From positions 1-46,054 of IMG/VR virus record IMGVR_UViG_3300047510_002615: a stretch of 46,054 nt of DNA. The stretch is one strand, 5' to 3'. Numbering within the stretch: position 1 is the first letter of the stretch; the number at the start of each line of letters is the position of its first letter. This DNA is from a virus. The notes below the pieces were generated by a model. That model was given only the letters and a program-made list of their open reading frames with translations, did not search any database and was not told where the DNA came from. Of this stretch, positions 39,816 to 46,054 are shown piece after piece. The translations under genes were made by a program, and so were the position numbers.

Positions 39816-40473
39816 TATTAACCTCTTTTAATACTTTTGCCCAATCGTCATTAAATTTCTCAATACCAGCATCGGTTAGAGCATGTTCATACATACTCCA
39901 GAAATACTCAACTGGCATTGTAATGACATCTGCCCCTGCCAATACACAATCTTCAACATGTGCTAATGATCTGATTGATGCCGCAAGAACTTTTGTTTTA
40001 TATCCATAACCTTTGATTGCATGAACAATGTCATGAATTCTATGAATACCCGATACCCCAGCATCATCCAATCTTCCTACAAATGGGGAAATATACGTTG
40101 CTCCTGCTTTTGCACAAAGAATTGCCTGAGATACGGAGAATACTAGAGTTAAGTTTGTAGTAACTCCGACATCAGTTAAAAACTTACATGCCTTCAGTCC
40201 TTCTGGGGTGCAAGGCAATTTAATTGTGATATTAGGTTTAATTGTATAATATTTTTGTGCTTGCGAAAGCATTTCATCGCAAGTATCAGCAACAACTTCA
40301 GCAGATATTGATTCTAAAGTTGGACATTTTTCAGCAATCTCTTCGATTACTTCTTTCAACTGTCTTCCACTCTTTAAAATTAAAGTTGGATTCGTGGTTA
40401 CTCCATCTACAAGTCCAGTGGAGTATGCTTTTTCAATTAAACTAAAATCAGCTGTGTCTAAAAAGATTTTCAT
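39808..40473 (-). CDS. talC: Transaldolase-like protein TalC
   Basis: 221 residues from the ATG at 40473 with AGGAG upstream. Short TalC/fructose-6-phosphate aldolase family: MKIFLDTADFSLIEKAYSTG, DGVTTNPTLILKSG, Schiff-base Lys85 in NITIKLPCTPEG, FVGRLDDAG, AASIRS. Known in cyanophages, where with gnd it is thought to push host carbon through the pentose phosphate pathway to NADPH and ribose for nucleotides. Located directly after gnd. Confidence 0.95.
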   Translation of the reverse strand: MKIFLDTADFSLIEKAYSTGLVDGVTTNPTLILKSGRQLKEVIEEIAEKCPTLESISAEVVADTCDEMLSQAQKYYTIKPNITIKLPCTPEGLKACKFLTDVGVTTNLTLVFSVSQAILCAKAGATYISPFVGRLDDAGVSGIHRIHDIVHAIKGYGYKTKVLAASIRSLAHVEDCVLAGADVITMPVEYFWSMYEHALTDAGIEKFNDDWAKVLKEVNNG

Positions 40474-40483
40474 TTGTTTTCTC

Positions 40484-41515
40484 CTATCTAACGTGATGAC
40501 CACCGAACATAAATCTCATACCGTTTAAAATCTTGGCAGCGAAAGTGCCCAGATTGCGTGAATTAAATCTTTCATAAAGAGCAGTTGTGATGACAGGAGC
40601 GGGAACCCCCAGATCCACAGCAGCATTAACCGTCCACCTACCTTCACCACTGTCGGATACCCCTCCAGAGAAGTTAGAAAGCTGTGGGCTGCTGCGTAGC
40701 ACAGAAGCAGTAAGATCAAGTAACCAAGAACCAACAACGCTACCACGACGCCATAACTCAGCAACCTCAGCAACGTCAATATCATAGCAGTAGGATTCTG
40801 GGTCTGCCATAGGGGCAACCTCTGCGTCTCCTTCTCTGACATACTGTGCTCCATTGTTGGCATTCTTGAGAATGTTGAATCCTTCTGCATATGCCTGCAT
40901 CATACCATACTCAATGCCGTTATGAACCATCTTCACAAAATGCCCAGCACCAGGACCACCACAATGCAACCAACCCCTCTCTGCGGAAGTTATGTCTGAG
41001 TCATGCTCAGTCCTGGGGGCAGAGTTGACTCCTGGGGCAAGGGCATTAAAAATGCGCGAACAAGTGGAGACTGCAGTATTTCCGCCCCCAACCATAAGAC
41101 AGTATCCACGATCCAGACCGTAAACACCCCCAGAAGTGCCACAATCAATATATTGGATACCCAACTTTGCCAGACGTTCTGCTCTTTTCCGACTGTCTTT
41201 AAAATTGCTATTGCCATGATCAATAATAATATCTCCTTCACCACAATATCGTAGTAACTCATTAATCGTTTCCTCTACTGTTTCAGCGGGAACTACCATC
41301 TGGAAAATTCCTGGTTGTTCTCCATTTTTATTTCGTTTAACTACCCTAACAAGAGTTTCAATATCGGCAGCATATCCAGAAATATAACCCCTTTCAAATG
41401 ATTCATTTGCCTTATCAAGATTTCTCCTATAACCCCAAACTTCAATATCTGCTTTCATCATGCGACGGGACATTCCTTCTCCCATCCTTCCCAATCCAAT
41501 TAATCCTACTTTCAT
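40484..41515 (-). CDS. gnd: 6-phosphogluconate dehydrogenase (short form)
   Basis: 343 residues, the short decarboxylating class. Rossmann motif GLIGLGRMGEGMSRRM (4-19), DHGNSNFKDS, DCGTSGGVYGL, and catalytic Lys195/Asn199/Glu202 in GAGHFVKMVHNGIEYG. Oxidises 6-phosphogluconate to ribulose-5-phosphate, making NADPH. Next to talC, so the phage encodes two steps of one pathway. Confidence 0.95.
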   Translation of the reverse strand: MKVGLIGLGRMGEGMSRRMMKADIEVWGYRRNLDKANESFERGYISGYAADIETLVRVVKRNKNGEQPGIFQMVVPAETVEETINELLRYCGEGDIIIDHGNSNFKDSRKRAERLAKLGIQYIDCGTSGGVYGLDRGYCLMVGGGNTAVSTCSRIFNALAPGVNSAPRTEHDSDITSAERGWLHCGGPGAGHFVKMVHNGIEYGMMQAYAEGFNILKNANNGAQYVREGDAEVAPMADPESYCYDIDVAEVAELWRRGSVVGSWLLDLTASVLRSSPQLSNFSGGVSDSGEGRWTVNAAVDLGVPAPVITTALYERFNSRNLGTFAAKILNGMRFMFGGHHVR

Positions 41516-41722
41516 CTATCCCTCCCAGGTTTCGTAAATATTTTTAAAATATGCATCAACTTTATTTAAATCATCTAAATGAATGTCACAAGTATAGTTA
41601 TGATCATCACACCACTGAAGTGCAATTTCATGAAATTTTTGTTCTGCCTTGCTTCTTTCAACTCCATATAATCTTGCAAATGAAGACATGACAAAATGCC
41701 AGCATTGATGTTTACCCTTCAT
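41516..41722 (-). CDS. Small protein of unknown function
   Basis: 68 residues (MKGKHQCWHFVMSSFARLYG), His/Trp/Cys-rich, mostly helical, ending YFKNIYETWEG. Abuts gnd and overlaps the upstream gene by 4 bp. No family recognised. Confidence 0.6.
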   Translation of the reverse strand: MKGKHQCWHFVMSSFARLYGVERSKAEQKFHEIALQWCDDHNYTCDIHLDDLNKVDAYFKNIYETWEG

Positions 41723-41871
41723 TGATTTTCTATATCTTTAAGATAATCAATCCACCATTGTGGATCTTTTTGCATTTTCCAATTTGGAACTTCTAATCCC
41801 CTCTCAAAATACCATTTCCAAATTGCCTCATCTATTATTTCAGAAACTTCAATCCGCTTCATTCTCTTCAT
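41719..41871 (-). CDS. Small Trp-rich protein
   Basis: 50 residues if started at the ATG at 41871 (MKRMKRIEVSEIIDEAIWKW), 6 bp after GGAG. The open frame runs to 41934, but that start would overlap the membrane-protein gene by 86 bp. Ends PQWWIDYLKDIENQ. Coupled to the next gene. Function unknown. Confidence 0.55.
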   Translation of the reverse strand: MKRMKRIEVSEIIDEAIWKWYFERGLEVPNWKMQKDPQWWIDYLKDIENQ

Positions 41872-42040
41872 CAACATCTCCATATGCGTTTTCCACATAG
41901 GGTCCGTGTGGTCGTTTGGCATCTTCTCTGACATAATTGACTTCGGATACGCTTGAGGATAACCATAAAGATACTTTCATAATTATGTAGATAATTGCAA
42001 GAGGCAAAAAACAAAGAGAAAGAATAAGTGCATGTTTCAT
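41849..42040 (-). CDS. Single-pass membrane protein
   Basis: 63 residues: helix at about 3-27 (HALILSLCFLPLAIIYIIMK) then REDAKRPHGPYVENAYGDVD and an acidic end. The tail looks conserved in style and cytoplasmic. Overlaps the upstream gene by 4 bp (ATGA). Confidence 0.62.
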   Translation of the reverse strand: MKHALILSLCFLPLAIIYIIMKVSLWLSSSVSEVNYVREDAKRPHGPYVENAYGDVDEENEAD

Positions 42041-42237
42041 TCTTCAACCTCCCAACATTTCTCAAATTTATATCTTAATTCATTAATCCTCATTTCTTCC
42101 ATATAAGTCAAAATATGTTGATTAATTTCCTTTTCCTCTTGTGTAAACTCTAACCTATATTTGTGCTTTACAGAAATTACTCTAGCCATATCATCGATAA
42201 AGCTAGTAGGCATATCTAAAAACTGCTCGTAGGTCAT
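42037..42237 (-). CDS. Small helical protein
   Basis: 66 residues (MTYEQFLDMPTSFIDDMARV), charged helices, ends YKFEKCWEVEE. Overlaps the glutaredoxin gene by 4 bp and the membrane-protein gene by 4 bp, so firmly in the operon. Unknown function. Confidence 0.6.
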   Translation of the reverse strand: MTYEQFLDMPTSFIDDMARVISVKHKYRLEFTQEEKEINQHILTYMEEMRINELRYKFEKCWEVEE

Positions 42238-42470
42238 ATAAGTTTTTGTTCCTTTAGATATTGAAGGGTTTCTTTAAGGCCACCAATATGTTTATATCCA
42301 ATTGCAACCTGAGGGAATGACACATTCATACCAAATTCAGATTCAAATTGCTTTTTATTAAAATCTTTTTGATATTTATATTCCAAATAAGAAATTTTAA
42401 CACTATCCAAGAGCATTCTTGCTCTTTCGCATTCTTGACAATTATCTTTGGAATACAGCACTGCTTGCAT
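42234..42470 (-). CDS. Glutaredoxin-like protein
   Basis: 78 residues from the ATG at 42470 (a start 15 bp earlier is possible). Active site NCQECERA (Cys11, Cys14), then VSFPQVAIGYKHIGGLKETL, the glutaredoxin cis-proline and glutathione region. Different from the CPYC glutaredoxin at 8999. May reduce nrd-type enzymes or peroxiredoxin. Confidence 0.82.
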   Translation of the reverse strand: MQAVLYSKDNCQECERARMLLDSVKISYLEYKYQKDFNKKQFESEFGMNVSFPQVAIGYKHIGGLKETLQYLKEQKLI

Positions 42471-42487
42471 TAAATTAGGTTCCATAC

Positions 42488-42622
42488 TTATTTGTGATTA
42501 TATCTCTCAGGATGTTTCATACTATCTATCATAAAATAAGTTAGTGGTGCAGTGATAAATCCACTAATAACAATCATAATATATGTGTGATTTGAAAGCC
42601 AATGTGCAAATACTTTAATCAT
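42488..42622 (-). CDS. 44-aa membrane protein
   Basis: Begins MIKVFAHWLSNHTYIMIVIS, one transmembrane helix followed by a short His/Tyr tail (MKHPERYNHK). Overlaps the upstream gene by 8 bp. Fills the gap between two good genes exactly. Confidence 0.55.
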   Translation of the reverse strand: MIKVFAHWLSNHTYIMIVISGFITAPLTYFMIDSMKHPERYNHK

Positions 42623-42845
42623 CTTTCGGAAAGTCGTTTTCTAAATCTTGTTGTCTTTTTGCCCATGTAGTTCCACCTTCTTGCCCTCTACATGGATTAA
42701 CACAGGTATCATCCCCAAGATTATTGCAGACAAGACCCGCAAGGTCTAATTCATTTCCAGGTTTTCCAGTTGCCCAAACGTGCTTCCCGTTCAACCAAAC
42801 AGCACCGCATTTAGGGCAACTTTTAGTGGTAAGTTCATTTTCCAT
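42615..42845 (-). CDS. Cys-rich putative zinc-binding protein
   Basis: 76 residues: SCPKCGAVWLNGKHVW at the start and three further Cys (LVCNN, DTCVNPC). A zinc-ribbon-like protein of unknown function. Overlaps the upstream gene by 11 bp. Confidence 0.62.
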   Translation of the reverse strand: MENELTTKSCPKCGAVWLNGKHVWATGKPGNELDLAGLVCNNLGDDTCVNPCRGQEGGTTWAKRQQDLENDFPKDD

Positions 42846-43053
42846 TGAATTCTTTCTCCCAATTTTTTTGAGGTAAATTTAAATCTCTTTGAAGTTTTCT
42901 TTGCATTCTTTTCATTTGAATCTTAATGAAAAAGTACCTCAATTGAAGATCGAGATAAGTAAATAACTTTAAAGTTTCATCGACTCCAGCATATGCAATT
43001 AATATTCCCAGAATAATCAATAGAAAATATAGACCTATAAAATTGTCGGGCAT
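42835..43053 (-). CDS. Membrane protein with basic tail
   Basis: 72 residues from the ATG at 43053, chosen because GGGGAG lies 7 bp before it; the longer frame starts at 43086. One helix (LYFLLIILGILIAYAGV), then a basic amphipathic tail (KIQMKRMQRKLQRDLN). Unknown function. Confidence 0.58.
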   Translation of the reverse strand: MPDNFIGLYFLLIILGILIAYAGVDETLKLFTYLDLQLRYFFIKIQMKRMQRKLQRDLNLPQKNWEKEFNGK

Positions 43054-43082
43054 AAAAAACTCCCCAGTTAAGTGTTCATGTA

Positions 43083-43367
43083 TCAAGTATCATCATCCAG
43101 TTCATCTTCATATGTAGATGGTTCTTCAAATAGTTCATCGAGTTTTTGCTTTTGAATTCTTTCTGAAAGTTCAGAATAATCTTCATCGGTAAATCTTACT
43201 ACCATTAGCAAATCTCCTTTTTTAACTCCTTTCATTTCTGGATGATTTTTAACTTTAGGATTCTGTTGATATCCATGAAGTTCTCTCATAATAATAACGC
43301 CATGAATAAACATTGATAGTATAATCAGTAACAAAACAAGAAAGGGCAAGTAATAACGGAAATCCAT
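43083..43367 (-). CDS. Membrane protein with acidic tail
   Basis: 94 residues: helix at about 6-27 (LPFLVLLLIILSMFIHGVII), a soluble domain, and an acidic end (DELDDDT). Ends just before 43053. Function unknown; part of the small-membrane-protein operon. Confidence 0.62.
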   Translation of the reverse strand: MDFRYYLPFLVLLLIILSMFIHGVIIMRELHGYQQNPKVKNHPEMKGVKKGDLLMVVRFTDEDYSELSERIQKQKLDELFEEPSTYEDELDDDT

Positions 43368-43372
43368 TATAC

Positions 43373-43522
43373 TTACCCAGAAATTCTATTTACGATACAA
43401 ACTACGCCATGGGCATAGAAGAAAAGAAGAACAGATCCTATACAGGCACTTATCAAAGTTGCAGTTTTATTATGCTTATCAATAGCCTTATCAATAAGTT
43501 TTTGAACTTCCGATTCGTTCAT
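43373..43522 (-). CDS. 49-aa membrane protein
   Basis: Soluble N-terminus MNESEVQKLIDKAIDKHNKT then one transmembrane helix (LISACIGSVLLFFYAHGVV). First gene after the promoter at 43552-43580. Unknown function. Confidence 0.55.
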   Translation of the reverse strand: MNESEVQKLIDKAIDKHNKTATLISACIGSVLLFFYAHGVVCIVNRISG

Positions 43523-43551
43523 TTAAACACTCAATAAACGTCATTATAATA

Positions 43552-43580
43552 GTTATAAAATATTTGACTTCAAAAGTCAA
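43552..43580 (-). promoter_or_regulatory. Sigma70-like promoter with -35 dyad
   Basis: On the minus strand TTGACT (43575-43580), 17-bp spacer, TATAAC (43552-43557). The -35 is one arm of a dyad TTGACTT-3-AAGTCAA (43564-43580), operator-like. Likely drives the small-membrane-protein genes and possibly grx-gnd-talC. Confidence 0.6.
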
Positions 43581-43621
43581 CTTTATGTGAATTTCAACAA
43601 CATGATTAAGAGATTATTAAA

Positions 43622-43706
43622 CGGAAGGGGTGGGATTTGAACCCACGGATGCTCGCACATCGCTGGTTTTCAAGACCAGTGCCATAAACCACTCGACCAC
43701 CCTTCC
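43622..43706 (-). tRNA. tRNA-Ser(TGA)
   Basis: Folds as a class II tRNA with acceptor GGAAGGG/CCCTTCC, long variable arm, T-loop GTTCAAATC, anticodon TGA in loop CTTGAAA. Reads UCA. No encoded CCA. One of six tRNAs whose anticodons mostly read A-ending codons. Confidence 0.95.
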
Positions 43707-43711
43707 AAGAT

Positions 43712-43963
43712 TTAACGAATTTCAAAATCCAATTTACGGACTTTTCGTGCTTTTCTTGCTTCTTGAAACGCAAGATCCTGATCAGATAATATTTTTTGCT
43801 CTTTTTTTGAGGTCTTTCCACCGTTAATCATAACAACTTGTGTTAAATCAACAGCAGAAACTTTGTCATCACGAACTTCCATTTTATTGGGACATCCGCA
43901 GACCTGTATTTTTGGTGAACCTATTATTTCTGTATTGCAGGACTTGCATCTAACGACTAACAT
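43712..43963 (-). CDS. Small zinc-ribbon-like protein
   Basis: 83 residues: CKSCNTEI and VCGCPNK form two Cys pairs (CxxC and CxC); the rest is basic, ending KARKVRKLDFEIR. Possibly binds nucleic acid. Lies inside the tRNA cluster. Confidence 0.6.
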   Translation of the reverse strand: MLVVRCKSCNTEIIGSPKIQVCGCPNKMEVRDDKVSAVDLTQVVMINGGKTSKKEQKILSDQDLAFQEARKARKVRKLDFEIR

Positions 43964-44004
43964 TTTACTAATATCTTAACGTTATATTCATATCTTATAT
44001 ATGA

Positions 44005-44076
44005 TGGGAAATGTCGGACTTGAACCAACGACTTACTGCGTGTAAAGCAGTCACTCTACCACTGAGTTAATCTCCC
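44005..44076 (-). tRNA. tRNA-Val(TAC)
   Basis: Cloverleaf with acceptor GGGAGAT/ATTTCCC (one G-U pair), anticodon loop TTTACAC (anticodon TAC), T-loop GTTCAAGTC. 72 nt, no encoded CCA. Confidence 0.93.
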
Positions 44077-44272
44077 GAACAGTGGTGAGTGTCCACCACT
44101 TGCACCAGACACTTGATGTGATTTTCACTGCATTAGAGGGCAGTGAATAAGAGAAAACACCAAACCTTATTTTCCCTGTTCTCAGGAAGGCACCCAAATG
44201 GAGTGGGAGTTGCCTCCAAAGTTTGTCCAGCATTTTCAATTTGAAAGAATCGAACATTTCCAATCCTTTCAA
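44077..44272. other. tRNA-cluster spacer with hairpins
   Basis: No gene is convincing here. Contains AGTGGTG/CACCACT (6-base loop, 44082-44101) and CACTGC/GCAGTG (8-base loop) hairpins between the Val and Asn tRNAs. These may be processing signals or a small RNA. The long ORF crossing this region runs through tRNA genes and is rejected. Confidence 0.4.
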
Positions 44273-44344
44273 CTCCCCTGCTTGGACTTGAACCAAGAAC
44301 CCCAGAGTTAACAGCTCCGTGCTCTGCCATTGAGCTACAAGGGA
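44273..44344 (-). tRNA. tRNA-Asn(GTT)
   Basis: Acceptor TCCCTTG/CAGGGGA (one G-T wobble), anticodon loop CTGTTAA with anticodon GTT, T-loop GTTCAAGTC. 72 nt. Confidence 0.93.
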
Positions 44345-44555
44345 ATGAGGGTAGTGAGATTCTGTCATACTCACAATCGGGAAGGTTACACTGACAACGT
44401 ATTTTCCCGACACTTAGATTCTTCGTGGTAGAAGTTCTATACCTTTGATTTCTCAACGATACAGCGGGCACCACCCCTAACCTAATACAATATCCCGTGA
44501 GTAACCACAAGGATTTTTCTGTCATACCCAGAAGAAACCCGTCGATTTCTTCAAG
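44345..44555. other. tRNA-cluster spacer with one long hairpin
   Basis: No convincing gene. TCGGGAA/TTCCCGA (44377-44410) forms a 7-bp stem with a 20-base loop. Might be a small RNA or a decayed tRNA; no cloverleaf can be drawn. Confidence 0.35.
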
Positions 44556-44626
44556 AGCGGGCAACGAGGATCGAACTCGTGACTGGAGCTTGGAAGGCTC
44601 AGATGTTACCGCTACACCATGCCCGC
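44556..44626 (-). tRNA. tRNA-Gly(TCC)
   Basis: Acceptor GCGGGCA/TGCCCGC perfect, anticodon loop CTTCCAA (anticodon TCC), T-loop GTTCGATCC. Reads GGA. 71 nt. Confidence 0.95.
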
Positions 44627-44650
44627 AAATAAGAAAAGCAGATGCATATT

Positions 44651-44667
44651 GTGAATTTAAAATTCAC
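44651..44667. repeat. 17-bp palindrome in the tRNA cluster
   Basis: GTGAATTT-1-AAATTCAC, perfect 8-bp arms, in the 154-bp gap between the Gly and Ala tRNA genes. Possible processing hairpin. Confidence 0.5.
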
Positions 44668-44780
44668 GGACTTCATACTTTTCTCTTTTTCAAGTAGGTT
44701 TACTGTTGCTTACCCTCAAAACCCACTACAAAATGGATAAGCAGAAGACAATCATATCACACATTGATAAGATTGTCAAG

Positions 44781-44853
44781 TGGAGAATAGGGGACTTGAA
44801 CCCCTCACCTTGGCCTTGCAAAGACCCTGCTCTACCAAATGAGCTAATTCCCC
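44781..44853 (-). tRNA. tRNA-Ala(TGC)
   Basis: Acceptor GGGGAAT/ATTCTCC (one G-U), D-arm TTAGCTCATTTGGTAGAGC, anticodon loop TTTGCAA, T-loop GTTCAAGTC. Reads GCA. 73 nt. Confidence 0.94.
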
Positions 44854-44856
44854 TGG

Positions 44857-44930
44857 CGTCTCGGACAGGACTTGAACCTGTGACCAACTGCTTAGAAGGC
44901 AGATGCTCTATCCAACTGAGCTACCGAGAC
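44857..44930 (-). tRNA. tRNA-Arg(TCT)
   Basis: Acceptor GTCTCGG/CCGAGAC perfect, anticodon loop CTTCTAA (anticodon TCT), T-loop GTTCAAGTC. Reads AGA, a codon used by the phage. First tRNA after the promoter at 44977-45005. Confidence 0.95.
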
Positions 44931-44976
44931 AGGAATGGTTTGATCGAGGTGGTGATCCCTCGTCAACCATGAGATA

Positions 44977-45005
44977 ATAATACCAGATTCTCCTGGTACT
45001 GTCAA
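44977..45005 (-). promoter_or_regulatory. Sigma70 promoter of the tRNA cluster
   Basis: On the minus strand TTGACA (45000-45005), 17-bp spacer, TATTAT (44977-44982). The spacer holds a dyad TACCAG-6-CTGGTA (44981-44998). Consensus-quality promoter 46 bp upstream of tRNA-Arg, with no ORF following closely, so it should make the tRNA transcript. Confidence 0.78.
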
Positions 45006-45595
45006 GGGTCCTCTTTGACCCAAGGTGCTCGTAATCTCATTTCTCCACCCAGAAGGTCTTGAGCACTGCTCCCATCTGGCGGTTTCTCTGAATATATAGG
45101 CTTCTTATCTGGAGGTTCTAATCCAAGTTTTTTAACTTCCTTATTATAATCAGATATTGCCATATCAACATCTCTTTTGACTTTATAATCAAGAAGTTCA
45201 GGAGTTTCTATAATTTTTTTGTTGATCTGGTATTTAATTTCATCAGTTACTGGGTTTTTTCTTACCCATTTTTTATTCAAAAGATCCTGACAGGCAGAAA
45301 ATAGTTTCCATAAGATAATTTTATTTTCCAAAAATTTTGGATTTTTAGTCAATTCTACGTCTACAGCATTCACAAATTCATCTATAAATTTATAGAATTG
45401 TTCTTCATCAATCTTTTCTGCAAATTTATTAATCTTTGATCTCTCAGCAAATCGATCAACTTCATAATAGAGTTGGTACAATTCAGTTTCAGTTACTTGA
45501 ACTCCATATCTTTTCAACCAAAGAATAATCCCATTTACAGCAGCAACCAAAATTGCCGAAGCAGCACTTTGTTTCCCTAAAAGATTAATTCTCAT
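45002..45595 (-). CDS. Unknown protein with N-terminal hydrophobic segment
   Basis: 197 residues from the ATG at 45595 (MRINLLGKQSAASAILVAAV), chosen because it overlaps the preceding stop by only 11 bp. Residues 10-27 could be a membrane or signal anchor; the rest is charged and helical (ELTKNPKFLENKIILWKLFS) with a Pro-rich end (EPPDKKPIYSEKPPDG). The gene's end overlaps the tRNA promoter. Function unknown. Confidence 0.6.
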   Translation of the reverse strand: MRINLLGKQSAASAILVAAVNGIILWLKRYGVQVTETELYQLYYEVDRFAERSKINKFAEKIDEEQFYKFIDEFVNAVDVELTKNPKFLENKIILWKLFSACQDLLNKKWVRKNPVTDEIKYQINKKIIETPELLDYKVKRDVDMAISDYNKEVKKLGLEPPDKKPIYSEKPPDGSSAQDLLGGEMRLRAPWVKEDP

Positions 45596-45905
45596 TTTTC
45601 TTTTTGTATTCTTCAAGTGCTTTATCAAGCACTCTCTTTATTCTATATTTAAGCAACTCAATGTCTTTAACAATATAATCATTCAAAAATTCAATATCCA
45701 ATGCTAATTGAAGTTGATCAATAAAATTGAATACTTTTTCTTCATTTAATCCAGGCACCCAAGCAATCAAGGCAATACTAGTTCGTAAAGCAACTCCAAG
45801 TTTTGCATAATGTTGAATATCTCTTTGTTCCTTTCCAAACTTAAAGTGAATGATATTAAACTTGGCAGTATCGTCAAATATTTTTATCTTGTCCTTCCAT
45901 CCCAT
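45585..45905 (-). CDS. Unknown protein
   Basis: 106 residues (MGWKDKIKIFDDTAKFNIIH), with a short hydrophobic stretch (LRTSIALIAWVPGL) and long charged helices (LLKYRIKRVLDKALEEYKKK). Overlaps the upstream partial gene by 32 bp and the downstream gene by 11 bp. It shares a helix-rich style with the downstream gene; paralogy is possible but not clear. Confidence 0.58.
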   Translation of the reverse strand: MGWKDKIKIFDDTAKFNIIHFKFGKEQRDIQHYAKLGVALRTSIALIAWVPGLNEEKVFNFIDQLQLALDIEFLNDYIVKDIELLKYRIKRVLDKALEEYKKKNEN

Positions 45906-46054
45906 TTAAATAGTCCTCCAACGCATTGTCCAAAGCTTGTTTTGGGTCTGTCCTGTTGATCACTGGTCTCATTTTTTTGCTATCAAAAGTTAAAGTTGGA
46001 GTTACTGACCCATCCGATTCCAATTTTAATTTTGCTCCGAACGGAGTTCCTTTT
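45874..46054 (-). CDS. Unknown protein, N-terminus outside window
   Basis: The visible 59 residues include GTPFGAKLKLESDGSVTPTL and later NRTDPKQALDNALEDYLNGM. The start lies beyond the window end. Conserved-looking and soluble; no family recognised. Confidence 0.55.
   Translation of the reverse strand, partial: KGTPFGAKLKLESDGSVTPTLTFDSKKMRPVINRTDPKQALDNALEDYLNGMEGQDKNI

Noticed and set aside
41871-42065. 64-aa minus-strand ORF overlapping the 63-aa membrane protein
   Set aside because: Frame with Cys-rich, unstructured product; the alternative frame has a clear membrane helix and proper gene overlaps.
44051-44564. ORFs of 120 and 143 aa through the tRNA region
   Set aside because: They run through complete tRNA-Asn and tRNA-Val genes or their spacers and have no domain or ribosome site.

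Overview
The window is a contiguous piece of a T4-like cyanophage (marine cyanomyovirus) genome, AT-rich and densely packed. The evidence is the T4 core genes gp53 (baseplate wedge), gp32, gp59 and gp33 next to typical cyanophage metabolic genes: psbA, psbD, two hli, speD, phoH, thyX, talC, gnd and glutaredoxins. T4-type late promoters (TATAAATA-like) and six tRNA genes agree. The host is most likely a marine Synechococcus or Prochlorococcus. Almost everything is on the minus strand; only gp53 and a small block at 15286-16722 are on plus.

Layout. 1-5.2 kb: gp53, meeting head-on the replication/late-transcription block exonuclease-33-59-DUF1825-(inserted FkbM methyltransferase)-32. 5.2-9.3 kb: phoH, thyX, speD, glutaredoxin and many small proteins, with an unusual leader/palindrome region at 6.84-7.12 kb. 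9.3-12.5 kb: a large three-domain glycosyltransferase/methyltransferase fusion and a RimK-like ATP-grasp ligase. 12.5-15.2 kb: psbD and psbA, each with its own terminator and promoter, and a tiny membrane-protein ORF beginning in the T-tract of each terminator. 15.2-16.7 kb (+): late-promoted small proteins and a thermonuclease-like protein. 16.7-19.3 kb: a late protein with 33 Glu-Asp-Pro repeats, a lysozyme and a C39-like peptidase. 19.3-20.5 kb: a photoprotection operon (hli, two small genes, hli, peroxiredoxin). 20.5-23.1 kb: a sugar-nucleotide epimerase and a cyanobacterial-type SLH/OprB porin. 23.1-38.9 kb: a large glycan cluster. 39-43.6 kb: gnd, talC, a YkgJ-like protein and small membrane proteins. 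43.6-45 kb: six tRNA genes. 45-46 kb: hypothetical genes, the last cut by the window end.

Two points stand out. First, the glycan cluster appears to split one intermediate, GDP-4-keto-6-deoxymannose (made by Gmd), three ways: Fcl to GDP-fucose; a Lys-type DegT aminotransferase plus GNAT to an N-acylated perosamine-like sugar; and a His-type DegT enzyme, ColD-like with His188, to a 3,6-dideoxy sugar. Fucosyltransferase-like GT11/GT10 genes, GT2 and GT25 genes and FkbM methyltransferases lie beside them. Together with the porin this looks like a surface-remodelling system. Second, gp32, psbA, psbD and the porin share one composite promoter in which a host sigma70 -35/17 bp/-10 overlaps a T4 late-type element, whereas genes expected only late have the late element alone. 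All functions are inferred from reading the sequence; no database search was run.
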